The position numbers and the translations under genes were made by a program. A stretch of DNA of 27,236 nucleotides, taken from IMG/VR virus record IMGVR_UViG_3300044641_005844, positions 1 to 27,236 of that record. One strand, 5' to 3'. This stretch comes from a virus. This document shows, piece after piece, positions 1-7,436 of the stretch. Under the pieces are notes generated by a model. It had not been told where the DNA came from and ran no database searches. It saw nothing but the letters and a program-made list of their open reading frames with translations. Each line of letters starts with the position of its first letter. Within the stretch, counting starts at the first letter, position 1.

Positions 1-475
1 TGCTGCACCTTGGGTTGTAGACAGACAGATATTTGAGAAGACCAAATTGGTTTCTATGGTATCATCAAATAAGTCTATGGTTCCTGGACACATAAAGAGA
101 CTTGAGTTTGTGAATAAGTTCAAGGACCAAGTTGATTTGTTTGGTAGAGGTATCCGAGATATTTCTTGTAAAGAAGAAGCACTAAAGGATTATATGTTCT
201 CTATTGCAGTAGAAAACGCAGTCTATGATACTTATTTCACTGAGAAAATCACAGATTGTTTTGCTGCTGGAACTATTCCAATTTTTTACGGATGTAAAGG
301 AATTACTGAGTATTTCAATGAAGATGGAATCATATTCTTAGATGATGATTTTGATATTTCCTCATTGACAGAAGACCTTTATCATTCTAAAATAGATGCA
401 GTTAAAGATAATTTTGAACGTTCTTTAAACCTTCCTGTTGCGGAAGATTTTATCTATACCAATTATTTTAAATGA
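1..475 (+). CDS. Alpha-1,3/4-fucosyltransferase-like glycosyltransferase (GT10), 5' part outside window
   Basis: The reading frame is open from base 2 to a TGA at 473-475, so the true start lies upstream and only the C-terminal ~157 residues are seen. Bases ~200-290 encode the signature of the GT10 donor-binding domain: an AVENAV segment, then YFTEKITDCF and AGTIPIFYG. In this family the region binds GDP-fucose. The expected product is a cytoplasmic enzyme that adds fucose or a related deoxysugar to a glycan. It overlaps the next gene by 4 bases (ATGA) and is the first visible member of a seven-gene glycan cassette. The family call is strong; acceptor and linkage cannot be told. Confidence 0.85.
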   Translation, partial: AAPWVVDRQIFEKTKLVSMVSSNKSMVPGHIKRLEFVNKFKDQVDLFGRGIRDISCKEEALKDYMFSIAVENAVYDTYFTEKITDCFAAGTIPIFYGCKGITEYFNEDGIIFLDDDFDISSLTEDLYHSKIDAVKDNFERSLNLPVAEDFIYTNYFK

Positions 476-1128
476 GTCAATACAAATATTTTTCGGAAAA
501 TAATGTTAAAGTCGATGGGGTAATCCATGTTGGTGCTCATCGTGGTGAAGAAATTTATGATTATGAAAAACTTGGTGCTAAGCAAATCATCTGGGTTGAA
601 CCCAATCCAGATGTATTTAAGGAGTTGGAAATCGCACTAAGCAGAGCAGAAACAAGTGTAGAGTCTCATGGATTCTGTGTAGCAGCAAGTGATAGTGATT
701 GTGAGGAGATTGATTTTCACATTTGCTATGGACCAGATGCTGGTTTTATGACTGGTAATAAAGGATGCTCTTCTCTACTTAGACCAAAAGGTAGATTTGA
801 AGAGTGGCATAAGGAAACAATTAAAGTTGAAACTGTAAAGTTGGATACTCTTATTGAGTCTAATGAATTTAATTATTCTGACTTTCAACTTTTGGATATG
901 GACACTCAAGGTGCGGAACTTCTCGTATTAAAGGGTGCAACAAAAGTTTTGGAAAATGTTAATTATGTGACGACTGAAGCAACTTGGAATAATCCAGATT
1001 ATGTTGATAATGTAATGTTTGATGAACTCAAAGATTATCTGAAAGGATTTGGGTTCGAGCATGTAGAAACTTTCGAACATACCTCCGATTGGGGAGACGC
1101 ACTTTTTGTAAAAACAAGTAAGGAGTAA
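472..1128 (+). CDS. FkbM-family SAM-dependent methyltransferase
   Basis: 218 residues. The SAM-binding motif I is VIHVGAHRG at residues 17-25, followed by the acidic strand end WVEPNP at 41-46. The family hallmark LDMDTQGAELLVLKG lies near residue 141-155. FkbM enzymes O-methylate small molecules and, in viral and bacterial polysaccharide loci, sugars. Start ATG overlaps the stop of the GT10 gene as ATGA, which suggests translational coupling. Sitting among glycosyltransferases, it most likely methylates a sugar of the same glycan (inference). Family call is firm; substrate unknown. Confidence 0.88.
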   Translation: MSQYKYFSENNVKVDGVIHVGAHRGEEIYDYEKLGAKQIIWVEPNPDVFKELEIALSRAETSVESHGFCVAASDSDCEEIDFHICYGPDAGFMTGNKGCSSLLRPKGRFEEWHKETIKVETVKLDTLIESNEFNYSDFQLLDMDTQGAELLVLKGATKVLENVNYVTTEATWNNPDYVDNVMFDELKDYLKGFGFEHVETFEHTSDWGDALFVKTSKE

Positions 1129-1129
1129 A

Positions 1130-2023
1130 ATGGCAATTTCATTTAATGGTCTTGGTAATGCAGGACGACTCGGTAATCAAATGTTCCAGTATGCTGCTAT
1201 TCGAGGCATTGCAGCAAATCGTGGATTTGATTGGATGATTCCACCAGAAGGTGCAGATAGATGTGATAATTATGGTCTTTTTGATGGTTTTAAACTAACT
1301 AACTGTCAAGAAAAAAATCAGGGAGAACAACCTAAACAAATGATTTCTTGGAGGGAATTCCACTTCAATGAGAAAATTTTTAATGAATGCCCTGATAATG
1401 TAGATATTGATGGGTATTTTCAATCAGAAAAATATTTCAAGCATATTTCTGATGAAATTCGTCAAGATTTTACATTTAAAGATGAATGGTTAGACCCCTG
1501 TAAAGAATTTATTGAAAGCTTTAATACAGATAAATTGGTTTTTCTACATGTTCGCAGAGGAAATCCCAATCTAACTGGAGTGAGGGGTGAACGTTGGTCT
1601 TATCAAATGCTTCAGCAATACCATCCTCTTTGTAAAATGGATTACTATGAAGAAGCATTGAAGCAGTTTGACGATAGTTATAAAGTTATTGTTTTTTCTG
1701 ATGTAATTGATTGGTGCAAAAAGCAACCATTATTCCAGGGAGATAAATTTCATTTCTCAGACAACTCAAAGGAGTTGTTCCGTGATGGTGCTTCTATTCC
1801 TTATGTTGATCTTTGTTTGATGACTTTGTGTTCTGATGCAATTATTGCAAATTCTTCTCTTTCTTGGTGGGGTGCTTGGCTAATTAATAATCCAAATAAA
1901 AAAGTTATTGCTCCCAAACCATGGTTTGGACCTGCCTATGATCATTACATTATGGATGATTTAATTCCTGATGGTTGGATTGAACTCTATAATGATCCAT
2001 CAGAGATTGCTCCAGAGGTTTGA
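1130..2023 (+). CDS. GT11 family alpha-1,2-fucosyltransferase-like protein, copy A
   Basis: 297 residues. The N-terminal GT11 signature GRLGNQMFQYAA is at residues 12-23. The nucleotide-sugar motif is HVRRGN at 140-145, and the C-terminal motif ANSSLSWWGAW lies near 240-250. GT11 enzymes move fucose from GDP-fucose to a galactose O-2 in most studied cases. The motif normally reads HxRR-G-D; here the last Asp is Asn, unlike its paralogue at 2831. A Shine-Dalgarno AGGAG at 1121-1125 precedes the ATG and overlaps the stop region of the previous gene. The paralogue sits one gene downstream, which points to an old duplication. Confidence 0.88.
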   Translation: MAISFNGLGNAGRLGNQMFQYAAIRGIAANRGFDWMIPPEGADRCDNYGLFDGFKLTNCQEKNQGEQPKQMISWREFHFNEKIFNECPDNVDIDGYFQSEKYFKHISDEIRQDFTFKDEWLDPCKEFIESFNTDKLVFLHVRRGNPNLTGVRGERWSYQMLQQYHPLCKMDYYEEALKQFDDSYKVIVFSDVIDWCKKQPLFQGDKFHFSDNSKELFRDGASIPYVDLCLMTLCSDAIIANSSLSWWGAWLINNPNKKVIAPKPWFGPAYDHYIMDDLIPDGWIELYNDPSEIAPEV

Positions 2024-2025
2024 AG

Positions 2026-2844
2026 ATGAAAGTTGATTTTTTAATTCCGTGTAGAATTGAAAGTGAAGATAGATTGAGAAATATAATTACTTCTGTTTCT
2101 TATCTTCTTTATCACTTTCCTGAGTCTAAAGTTATTGTAAAGGAAGTAGATAAACGATCAAATTTTAAATTTAGAGCTATACCTGAAATTAAAAAATATG
2201 TTGGTATTGAAAATTTAAACCACATTTTTGAAGAAAGTGAAGATGATTTTTTTCACAAAACAAGAATACTAAATGATCTTCTTATTGAATCATCTTCTGA
2301 TATTGTTTTCAATCACGATGTTGATATGATACTCCCAGTATCAACATATCACCATGCATATTCTGCAATTATTCAGGGGAATTGTGATGTAATTTATCCT
2401 TATGGGTGTGGAGCATATCAACGGGCAGTGAATTATCCCATGGAGGTCTATGAGGGATTTTTGAATTCAAAATTTGATCCAAAAATTCTTATTGAAAATT
2501 CCCAAAAAGCATCCTCTACTATTGGTTGGGGACAAATGATTAAAAGATCTACTTATATTGATTGTGGGATGTGGAATGAAAACTTTATATCCTGGGGAGC
2601 AGAAGACTGCGAATTTTATTACAGACTTGCTAGTTTTGGATATAAAATGGGTAGGGTTAATGATTTAATTTATCATCTTGAGCATGGGAGAACATTCAAT
2701 TCCCATTACCATAATCCAAAGTTTTCCGATAATCATAATCTTTGGCAATGGATAAGAAAGCAAAATACTGATACATTGGTTAACTATTATAACCAACAGG
2801 AATATTATAAAGAAAGGAGGAAGCAATTGAATGTTAGCGTTTAA
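2026..2844 (+). CDS. GT2/GT7C-like glycosyltransferase
   Basis: 272 residues. The frame can be extended to a TTG at 2020, but the ATG at 2026 behind an AGAGG at 2014-2018 is the better start. The N-terminus (VDFLIPCRIESEDRL) looks like the first strand of a GT-A fold. HDVDM near residue 97-101 is a DxD-type metal and nucleotide-sugar site. The segment WGAEDCEFYYRL near 189-200 matches the conserved WGxEDxxxxxR acceptor motif of galactosyl/GalNAc-transferase C-terminal domains (Glyco_transf_7C). It lies between the two GT11 copies and overlaps the next gene by 14 bases. Sugar specificity is not predictable. Confidence 0.75.
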   Translation: MKVDFLIPCRIESEDRLRNIITSVSYLLYHFPESKVIVKEVDKRSNFKFRAIPEIKKYVGIENLNHIFEESEDDFFHKTRILNDLLIESSSDIVFNHDVDMILPVSTYHHAYSAIIQGNCDVIYPYGCGAYQRAVNYPMEVYEGFLNSKFDPKILIENSQKASSTIGWGQMIKRSTYIDCGMWNENFISWGAEDCEFYYRLASFGYKMGRVNDLIYHLEHGRTFNSHYHNPKFSDNHNLWQWIRKQNTDTLVNYYNQQEYYKERRKQLNVSV

Positions 2845-3685
2845 TGAACTTGGCAATAATGGTCGTTTGGGAAACCAAATGTTTCAATATGCAGCATTGA
2901 GGGGAATCGCAAGTAAGATGGGGTATGAGTTTTGCATACCACCTTTCACTGCGTCTAGAATTGATAACTATAGTTTACATAAATGTTTTAAATTGCCAAA
3001 TGTTTCTAGTGGCAATAAAGGATTTTTGGACAATGGATTTGCACCAGTAGTTGTAGAAAGGCAATTTCATTACGATGAAGATTTGCATAATTTGTGTCCA
3101 AATGATGTGAGCATACATGGATTTTTTCAAACAGAAAAATATTTTTCTCATATAACAGATAGTATAAGAGAAGATTTTACATTTTATGATGAAATTTTAG
3201 AACCATGTAAAGAGATGATTTCCACTTTGGATAAACCTATTTTCTTACATGTCCGTAGGGGAGATCCAAATCTTGTCGATGCTCGTGGATTTAAATGGTC
3301 TTATACTCAATGCTCTGAGCAACATCCTCCTCAACCATTAGAGTATTATGAGGAAGCATTGAAGAAATTTGATGATGATCAAACTGTAATTGTTGTTTCT
3401 GATTCACCAGAATGGGTTAAAGAACAAGAAATTTTTTCTGATGATAGGTTTTTAATTTCTGAACCAGAAGAAAAATATCCAGATGGATCATATACTCCTT
3501 ATGTTGATCTTTGTTTAATGTCTTTATGTTCTGGTGCAATTATCGCAAATTCCTCATTGTCTTGGTGGGGTGCTTGGTTGCAAAATGGTAAAGGAACTGT
3601 CGTTGCACCAAAGATGTGGTTTGGACCTTCTTATGCCGATAAAGATACTAAAGATCTATATCTTGATTCATGGATTCAGTTGTAA
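2831..3685 (+). CDS. GT11 family alpha-1,2-fucosyltransferase-like protein, copy B
   Basis: 284 residues. It carries GRLGNQMFQYAA at residues 11-22, the canonical HVRRGD at 140-145 and ANSSLSWWGAW near the C-terminus. It aligns along nearly its whole length with the copy at 1130-2023, including the shared PYVDLCLMxLCS block and FGP(A/S)Y near the end. The motif HxRRxD is intact here and not in copy A. A strong AAGGAGG at 2814-2820 sits 10 bases before the ATG, inside the previous gene. Two diverged fucosyltransferases in one cassette suggest two successive fucose additions or two acceptors (inference). Confidence 0.88.
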   Translation: MLAFNELGNNGRLGNQMFQYAALRGIASKMGYEFCIPPFTASRIDNYSLHKCFKLPNVSSGNKGFLDNGFAPVVVERQFHYDEDLHNLCPNDVSIHGFFQTEKYFSHITDSIREDFTFYDEILEPCKEMISTLDKPIFLHVRRGDPNLVDARGFKWSYTQCSEQHPPQPLEYYEEALKKFDDDQTVIVVSDSPEWVKEQEIFSDDRFLISEPEEKYPDGSYTPYVDLCLMSLCSGAIIANSSLSWWGAWLQNGKGTVVAPKMWFGPSYADKDTKDLYLDSWIQL

Positions 3686-4209
3686 TTGTAGTTGATAATT
3701 TTTTAGATAATCCAGATCTAGTAAGATCATCTGCTATATCAATTAATTATCCAAAACAGGGAATTTTTCCAGGATTACGTAGTTTAAAAGCAGATTGTGA
3801 TTATCGAAAAATGATAAAACAAAAATTTGAAGAGATAATGGGGAAGGAGATTTTCTTTCCTTATGATCAAGATAGTTTTTGTTTTCAACTTTGCTTTGAA
3901 GATACCGAAAGTTGGGTTCATAAAGACGAAACAGAATGGTCTGCAGTTTTGTATTTAACACCAAATGCTAATGTTGGATCTGGAACTGCAATATATACTC
4001 CAGTCAAAATTGATCCCGAAACTGATGAGGATTATTCTTTGAATTCTTTAATTGGTAATGTATACAATAGAATAGTATTTTTTAAGGGAAATAAAAATTT
4101 TCATAGAAGTTTTATTCCTGGATTTGGAAATTCACCCGAAAACGCTAGGTTGACACAAGTGTTCTTTTTTAATACATATGATAATGGAAAAAAACAAATC
4201 AGCATATAA
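3670..4209 (+). CDS. DUF6445 / 2OG-Fe(II) oxygenase-like protein
   Basis: 179 residues. The arrangement fits a double-stranded beta-helix oxygenase: H84-x-D86 in VHKDETEW, a distal His at 145 in NFHRS, and Arg160 in ENARLTQVF that could bind 2-oxoglutarate. This order (HxD...H...R, ~15 residues between the last two) matches prolyl-hydroxylase-like proteins grouped as DUF6445. The start overlaps the GT11 stop by 16 bases and the end overlaps the GT25 gene by 32 bases. Within a glycan operon it could hydroxylate a sugar, lipid or protein acceptor; that is inference only. Confidence 0.68.
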   Translation: MDSVVIVVDNFLDNPDLVRSSAISINYPKQGIFPGLRSLKADCDYRKMIKQKFEEIMGKEIFFPYDQDSFCFQLCFEDTESWVHKDETEWSAVLYLTPNANVGSGTAIYTPVKIDPETDEDYSLNSLIGNVYNRIVFFKGNKNFHRSFIPGFGNSPENARLTQVFFFNTYDNGKKQISI

Positions 4210-4969
4210 ACTTAAAAATATTGGACCCATATATTACTTGAACCTTGATGGTCAACCAGATAGAAAAGAGTATATGGAAGACCAATTTAAAGAATGGGAG
4301 ATTGAAAACTATACTCGCATTTCTGCTTATGATGGCAGGGATGATGATTTGAGTGATATTATCTCTGGTCGTTATCCCGATATGATGACCTCAGGTGAAA
4401 TTGGATGCACTACATCTCACTTAAAGGCAATTAAATTTTGGTATGAAAATTCTAATTCTCCATATGCAATAATTATGGAGGATGATGTAGACCTTCAGAT
4501 TGTGAAAAATTGGGATTTTACTTGGATCGATTTTTATTCTAAGGTTCCTTATGATTATGATGTAATTCAGTTAGCAATTATTTGCACAGGAAATCTTCAT
4601 GTCCAATTGCATAAAAGATTTGTTAATGATTTCTCCACTGCTTGCTATATGATTACTCGTCATCATGCAGAAAAATTAATTAAGCATCATATCAGAGGAG
4701 AAAAATATAAACTTGATAATGGTGTTAAACCTCGTGCAGTTGCAGATGATTTGATATACAATTCTGGAAATACTTTTTCTATTCCTATTTTTCTTTATAA
4801 AATTGCTCTTGGATCATCAATTCATCCAGAACATATTGATATTTTCCATCGGTCAAGTCATGATGGACTTCTTCAATTTTGGCAACAAAATGGATCAAAT
4901 ATAAAAATTGAAGATCTAATGAATTATGATCCATATCTTGGAAGAATAACCTCACCTGAAAAATCTTGA
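4178..4969 (+). CDS. GT25 family glycosyltransferase (LPS-biosynthesis type)
   Basis: 263 residues from ATG 4178 (MIMEKN); ATG 4184 is an equally possible start. Features of GT25: YYLNLDGQPDRKEYM near residue 18-32, GEIGCTTSHLKAI near 73-85, and the DxD-type site IIMEDDVDL near 99-107. GT25 enzymes add galactose or glucose to lipooligosaccharide outer cores in bacteria. It is the last gene of the cassette; its TGA (4967-4969) lies inside the -35 box of the next promoter. A weak internal promoter (TTGACA 4150-4155, TACATA 4173-4178) might give this gene some independent expression. Confidence 0.85.
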   Translation: MIMEKNKSAYKLKNIGPIYYLNLDGQPDRKEYMEDQFKEWEIENYTRISAYDGRDDDLSDIISGRYPDMMTSGEIGCTTSHLKAIKFWYENSNSPYAIIMEDDVDLQIVKNWDFTWIDFYSKVPYDYDVIQLAIICTGNLHVQLHKRFVNDFSTACYMITRHHAEKLIKHHIRGEKYKLDNGVKPRAVADDLIYNSGNTFSIPIFLYKIALGSSIHPEHIDIFHRSSHDGLLQFWQQNGSNIKIEDLMNYDPYLGRITSPEKS

Positions 4970-5000
4970 CTTGATCCCAAAATAAGTGTTAAGATAAATA
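4966..5000 (+). promoter_or_regulatory. Tandem early (sigma70-type) and late promoter before the porin gene
   Basis: TTGACT at 4966-4971 overlaps the GT25 stop codon, with TAAGAT at 4990-4995 after an 18-base spacer. GATAAATA at 4993-5000 fits the T4-type late promoter (TATAAATA core). Both would start transcripts just before the porin gene. The late element is the more typical of the two. Seen by eye; start sites are not known. Confidence 0.55.
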
Positions 5001-5070
5001 CCGTGATACAACTGTGCCGCAACTATTTGCACGGTTAATCAATATGTCGTTTAGTACTAAAAACAAATTT

Positions 5071-6537
5071 ATGAAACTCAAACAACTGATGCTTGCACCT
5101 GTTGCTCTGGGAATGGTTGCTCCTTCTGCAATTGCCGCAGAAATTAACATGAACGGAGTAAACCAATATGCATCCCAAGAACAGGTCACAAGTGTTACTC
5201 AATTTTCTGATGTGCAACCAACCGATTGGGCATATCAAGCACTGTCGCAACTGGTAGATCGTTATGGTTGCGTTGCTGGTTATCCTAACGGCACATTCCG
5301 TGGCGGTCGTGCAATGACTCGTTATGAAGCAGCAGCACTTCTAAATGCTTGCCTGGATCGTGTAACTGAAGTTACCGATGAACTTAAGAAGCTTCTGAAT
5401 GAATTCGGTGCAGAACTTGCAGTTCTCAAGGGTCGTGTAGATGGTCTGGAAGCACAAGTTACTACACTTGAAGCACAACAGTTCTCCACCACCACTAAAC
5501 TGCGTGGTGAAGCAAACTTTGTTCTTGGTGGTGTAGATGACTACCAAACCAAAGGTGGTGATGCAACTCGTACTGCATTCAACTATGATCTGCGTCTGAA
5601 CCTGGATACTTCATTCACTGGCAACGATCTGCTTCGCACTCGTCTTCGTTCTTCTAACTTCAGTACTGATCCTTTCGGTTCCAGTTCTTCTCTGTTCAAA
5701 CTGGATAAGGCAGACAATACCACTGGTGAGAATGGTAATAACGTAGTTATTGACCGTCTGTACTATCAGTTCCCTGCATTTAATAACACCACCACATTTA
5801 CTGCTGGTGCTCTGGTTCGTAATACTGAAATCTCTTGGGTTCCTTCTGCTTATAGTTCCAAGATCCTTGACTTCTTCCAAGTCGGTGGTACTCCTGGTGT
5901 CTATAACAAGGCAGTTGGTTCAGGTTTCGGTGTTCAGTATGGCAACAAAGGTCTCGTTGCTGGTGTAAACTATGTTGCTCAAAATGGCAATGATAGTGCA
6001 ACTGGTGAGTTTGACCGTTCTGGTGCTCTCAACACTCTGGCACAAATCGGTTATCGTGGTGACAACTATGGTATCGCATTCGGTTATCGTTATGGCACCG
6101 AAGGCACTCGTGTTCGTACCTTCAATGGTCTGAACGGTGCATCGGGTGCTCTGGTTCCTGGACAAACCTCTAATGGTTATGCTGTGAACGCATATTGGCA
6201 ACCTACTCAATCTGGTTGGGTTCCCTCTATCTCTGCTGGTTATGGTTGGAATACTGTAAGTGGTACTGAAAGTGCTGCTACCAACAGTCAGTCCTGGATG
6301 GCAGGTCTTCAGTGGGAAGATGTGTTTGTTGATGGTAATACTGCTGGTTTTGCTATCGGTCAGGCACCTACTGGTGAAGATCTGGAGAAAGCAACTATGC
6401 TTGAGTTCTTCTACAAGTATCAAGTGTCTGATAACATCAGCATCACTCCTGCAATCTTCTATGCAAGTGATAACCAACGTCTAGTCAACAACTCCTCCAA
6501 CTGGGGTGGTGTAATTCAGACAACATTCAAGTTCTGA
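5071..6537 (+). CDS. Cyanobacterial-type outer-membrane porin (SLH domain plus OprB-like beta-barrel)
   Basis: 488 residues from ATG 5071 (other in-frame ATGs at 5014 and 5044 would bury the signal peptide). A signal peptide MKLKQLMLAPVALGMV ends near A22/A23. An SLH domain follows at 44-97 (FSDVQPTDWAYQAL, GYPNGTFRGGRAMTRYEAA), then a short coiled coil (98-137), then an alternating beta-barrel ending in TFKF with the terminal Phe needed for outer-membrane insertion. This is the architecture and sequence style of the SomA/SomB-type major porins of marine Synechococcus, full length. Codons are richer in CTG, CGT and GGT than in the genes before it. It has its own promoters and terminator. Likely acquired from a host. 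Confidence 0.9.
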   Translation: MKLKQLMLAPVALGMVAPSAIAAEINMNGVNQYASQEQVTSVTQFSDVQPTDWAYQALSQLVDRYGCVAGYPNGTFRGGRAMTRYEAAALLNACLDRVTEVTDELKKLLNEFGAELAVLKGRVDGLEAQVTTLEAQQFSTTTKLRGEANFVLGGVDDYQTKGGDATRTAFNYDLRLNLDTSFTGNDLLRTRLRSSNFSTDPFGSSSSLFKLDKADNTTGENGNNVVIDRLYYQFPAFNNTTTFTAGALVRNTEISWVPSAYSSKILDFFQVGGTPGVYNKAVGSGFGVQYGNKGLVAGVNYVAQNGNDSATGEFDRSGALNTLAQIGYRGDNYGIAFGYRYGTEGTRVRTFNGLNGASGALVPGQTSNGYAVNAYWQPTQSGWVPSISAGYGWNTVSGTESAATNSQSWMAGLQWEDVFVDGNTAGFAIGQAPTGEDLEKATMLEFFYKYQVSDNISITPAIFYASDNQRLVNNSSNWGGVIQTTFKF

Positions 6538-6567
6538 TAAGTCAGTAAATCTAAACAAAATCTTAAG

Positions 6568-6592
6568 GAGGGGTTGACACCCCTCTTTTTTT
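6568..6592 (+). terminator. Intrinsic terminator of the porin gene
   Basis: Stem GAGGGGT (6568-6574) and ACCCCTC (6579-6585), loop TGAC, followed by seven T. It lies 30 bases after the porin stop codon. Its loop and stem edges contain the -35 box of the next promoter. Confidence 0.9.
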
Positions 6593-6602
6593 GCTATATA
6601 GT
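6574..6602 (+). promoter_or_regulatory. Sigma70-type early promoter nested in the terminator, for hli
   Basis: TTGACA at 6574-6579, exact consensus, then 17 bases, then TATAGT at 6597-6602. The -35 box uses the last base of the 5' stem arm, the whole loop and the first base of the 3' arm of the porin terminator. Initiation near 6609 would give a leader of about 20 bases before the hli ATG at 6629. Confidence 0.75.
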
Positions 6603-6628
6603 GTTGTTGTAAATCTTTACAAAAGATA

Positions 6629-6838
6629 ATGACTGTAACAAAAAATGAGTTCGGGCAAATGAATATGTTTGCTAAAGAACCCACAATGTATATGACCAAA
6701 GAGGACATTGAACGTTATGGGTTTGAACCTTATGCTGAGAAGGCAGAAAAAATGAATGGTCGTTGGGCAATGATTGGTATTGTCGCAGGTGCTATTTCTT
6801 ATGCTCTCACTGGAAATCTTTTCTTCGGTGTTATCTGA
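6629..6838 (+). CDS. hli: High-light-inducible protein (Hli)
   Basis: 69 residues with one C-terminal membrane helix. The chlorophyll-binding motif of the LHC/Hli family is present: E40-K-M-N43-G-R45 followed by WAMIGIVAGAISYALTG. Hli proteins sit in the thylakoid membrane, bind chlorophyll and carotenoid, and protect new or damaged photosystem II. The N-terminal YMTKEDIERYGFEPYAEKAE stretch is typical of cyanophage Hli. It is driven by the promoter nested in the preceding terminator and leads a run of small redox and photosynthesis genes. Confidence 0.93.
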   Translation: MTVTKNEFGQMNMFAKEPTMYMTKEDIERYGFEPYAEKAEKMNGRWAMIGIVAGAISYALTGNLFFGVI

Positions 6839-6841
6839 TAC

Positions 6842-6870
6842 TTGACTATGACTTCACTTTTGTTTACAAT
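6842..6870 (+). promoter_or_regulatory. Sigma70-type promoter before ferredoxin
   Basis: TTGACT at 6842-6847, 17-base spacer, TACAAT at 6865-6870. It lies across the start of the 28-codon reading frame at 6848 and would begin transcripts near 6877, about 57 bases before the ferredoxin start. Confidence 0.55.
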
Positions 6871-6934
6871 CACATCCGTTGCCTTCTTTGTTTTGTTGGC
6901 AGCATCCGTAGAAAAAATTTGTGAGACTTACTGA
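6848..6934 (+). CDS. Possible 28-residue single-helix membrane peptide
   Basis: ATG 6848 to TGA 6932-6934. After [10 protein letters not shown] comes a hydrophobic run ([10 protein letters not shown]) and a short polar tail EKICETY. The stop overlaps the ferredoxin ATG as TGATG, the coupling style used throughout the window. No Shine-Dalgarno is evident, and a good promoter overlaps the frame, so it may be untranslated leader instead. No similarity to a known small photosystem subunit was recognised. Confidence 0.4.
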   Translation: MTSLLFTITSVAFFVLLAASVEKICETY

Positions 6935-7227
6935 TGACCGTTTTTAATATCACTCTTCAATCTCCCGATGGAACTGAAACCACAATCCAATGCCAAGACG
7001 ATCAATATATTCTTGAAGCAGCAGAGGAAGCAGGTGTTGACCTTCCTTCTTCATGTAAAGCAGGTGCTTGTTCGGCTTGTGCAGGAAAACTCATCTCTGG
7101 CACCGTAGATAATGAGGAGCAATCCTTCCTTGATGATGACCAGATTGCGGAAGGTTGGGTTCTGACTTGTGTTGCATATCCAACAAGTGATTGTGTGATT
7201 CTTACTGAACAAGAGGAGAATCTGTGA
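6934..7227 (+). CDS. petF: Plant-type [2Fe-2S] ferredoxin
   Basis: 97 residues, the usual length. Cluster ligands are C41, C46, C49 (CKAGACSAC) and C79 (VLTCVAYP). This is the soluble photosynthetic ferredoxin that takes electrons from photosystem I and feeds ferredoxin-NADP reductase, nitrogen assimilation and phycobilin synthesis. Phage ferredoxin next to hli and before a peroxiredoxin suggests upkeep of electron flow during infection. It overlaps the start of the next gene (GTGA at 7224-7227). Confidence 0.95.
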   Translation: MTVFNITLQSPDGTETTIQCQDDQYILEAAEEAGVDLPSSCKAGACSACAGKLISGTVDNEEQSFLDDDQIAEGWVLTCVAYPTSDCVILTEQEENL

Positions 7228-7436
7228 GTGCTAATATGCTAGGGCAATTTAACCTTGCTCTTCAAGAGTTGGTTGATAGTGGTGCTTGGGACCGAGATGT
7301 AGAACTAGAAGTCAAGATTGCAGGCACCCTTAAAAACGATAAGTTTATCGTAATCAAACCAATTAAAGAACGAATGGTCTGCAACCCAGACCCAGAACTA
7401 AAACAAAAACACATTTATCAAGGAGAAAACAAATGA
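7224..7436 (+). CDS. Conserved cyanophage-type hypothetical protein
   Basis: 70 residues from GTG 7224, which has a GAGGAGA at 7213-7219 ahead and overlaps the ferredoxin stop; an internal ATG at 7236 is less favoured. The protein is mixed charged, without membrane segment or cysteine motif (one Cys in VCNPDPEL). The stop overlaps the ATG of the second hli. No function recognised. Position suggests co-expression with ferredoxin and Hli. Confidence 0.75.
   Translation: MSANMLGQFNLALQELVDSGAWDRDVELEVKIAGTLKNDKFIVIKPIKERMVCNPDPELKQKHIYQGENK

Noticed and set aside
4150-4178. TTGACA-17-TACATA as a promoter for the GT25 gene
   Set aside because: Inside coding sequence, -10 box weak, and the start point would fall beyond the GT25 ATG, so at best it drives a shorter product from downstream.
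5920-6477. Long minus-strand frame (185 codons) opposite the porin gene
   Set aside because: Mirror image of a strongly biased coding frame; the translation is Thr/Ser/Ile-rich with no domain or ribosome site.
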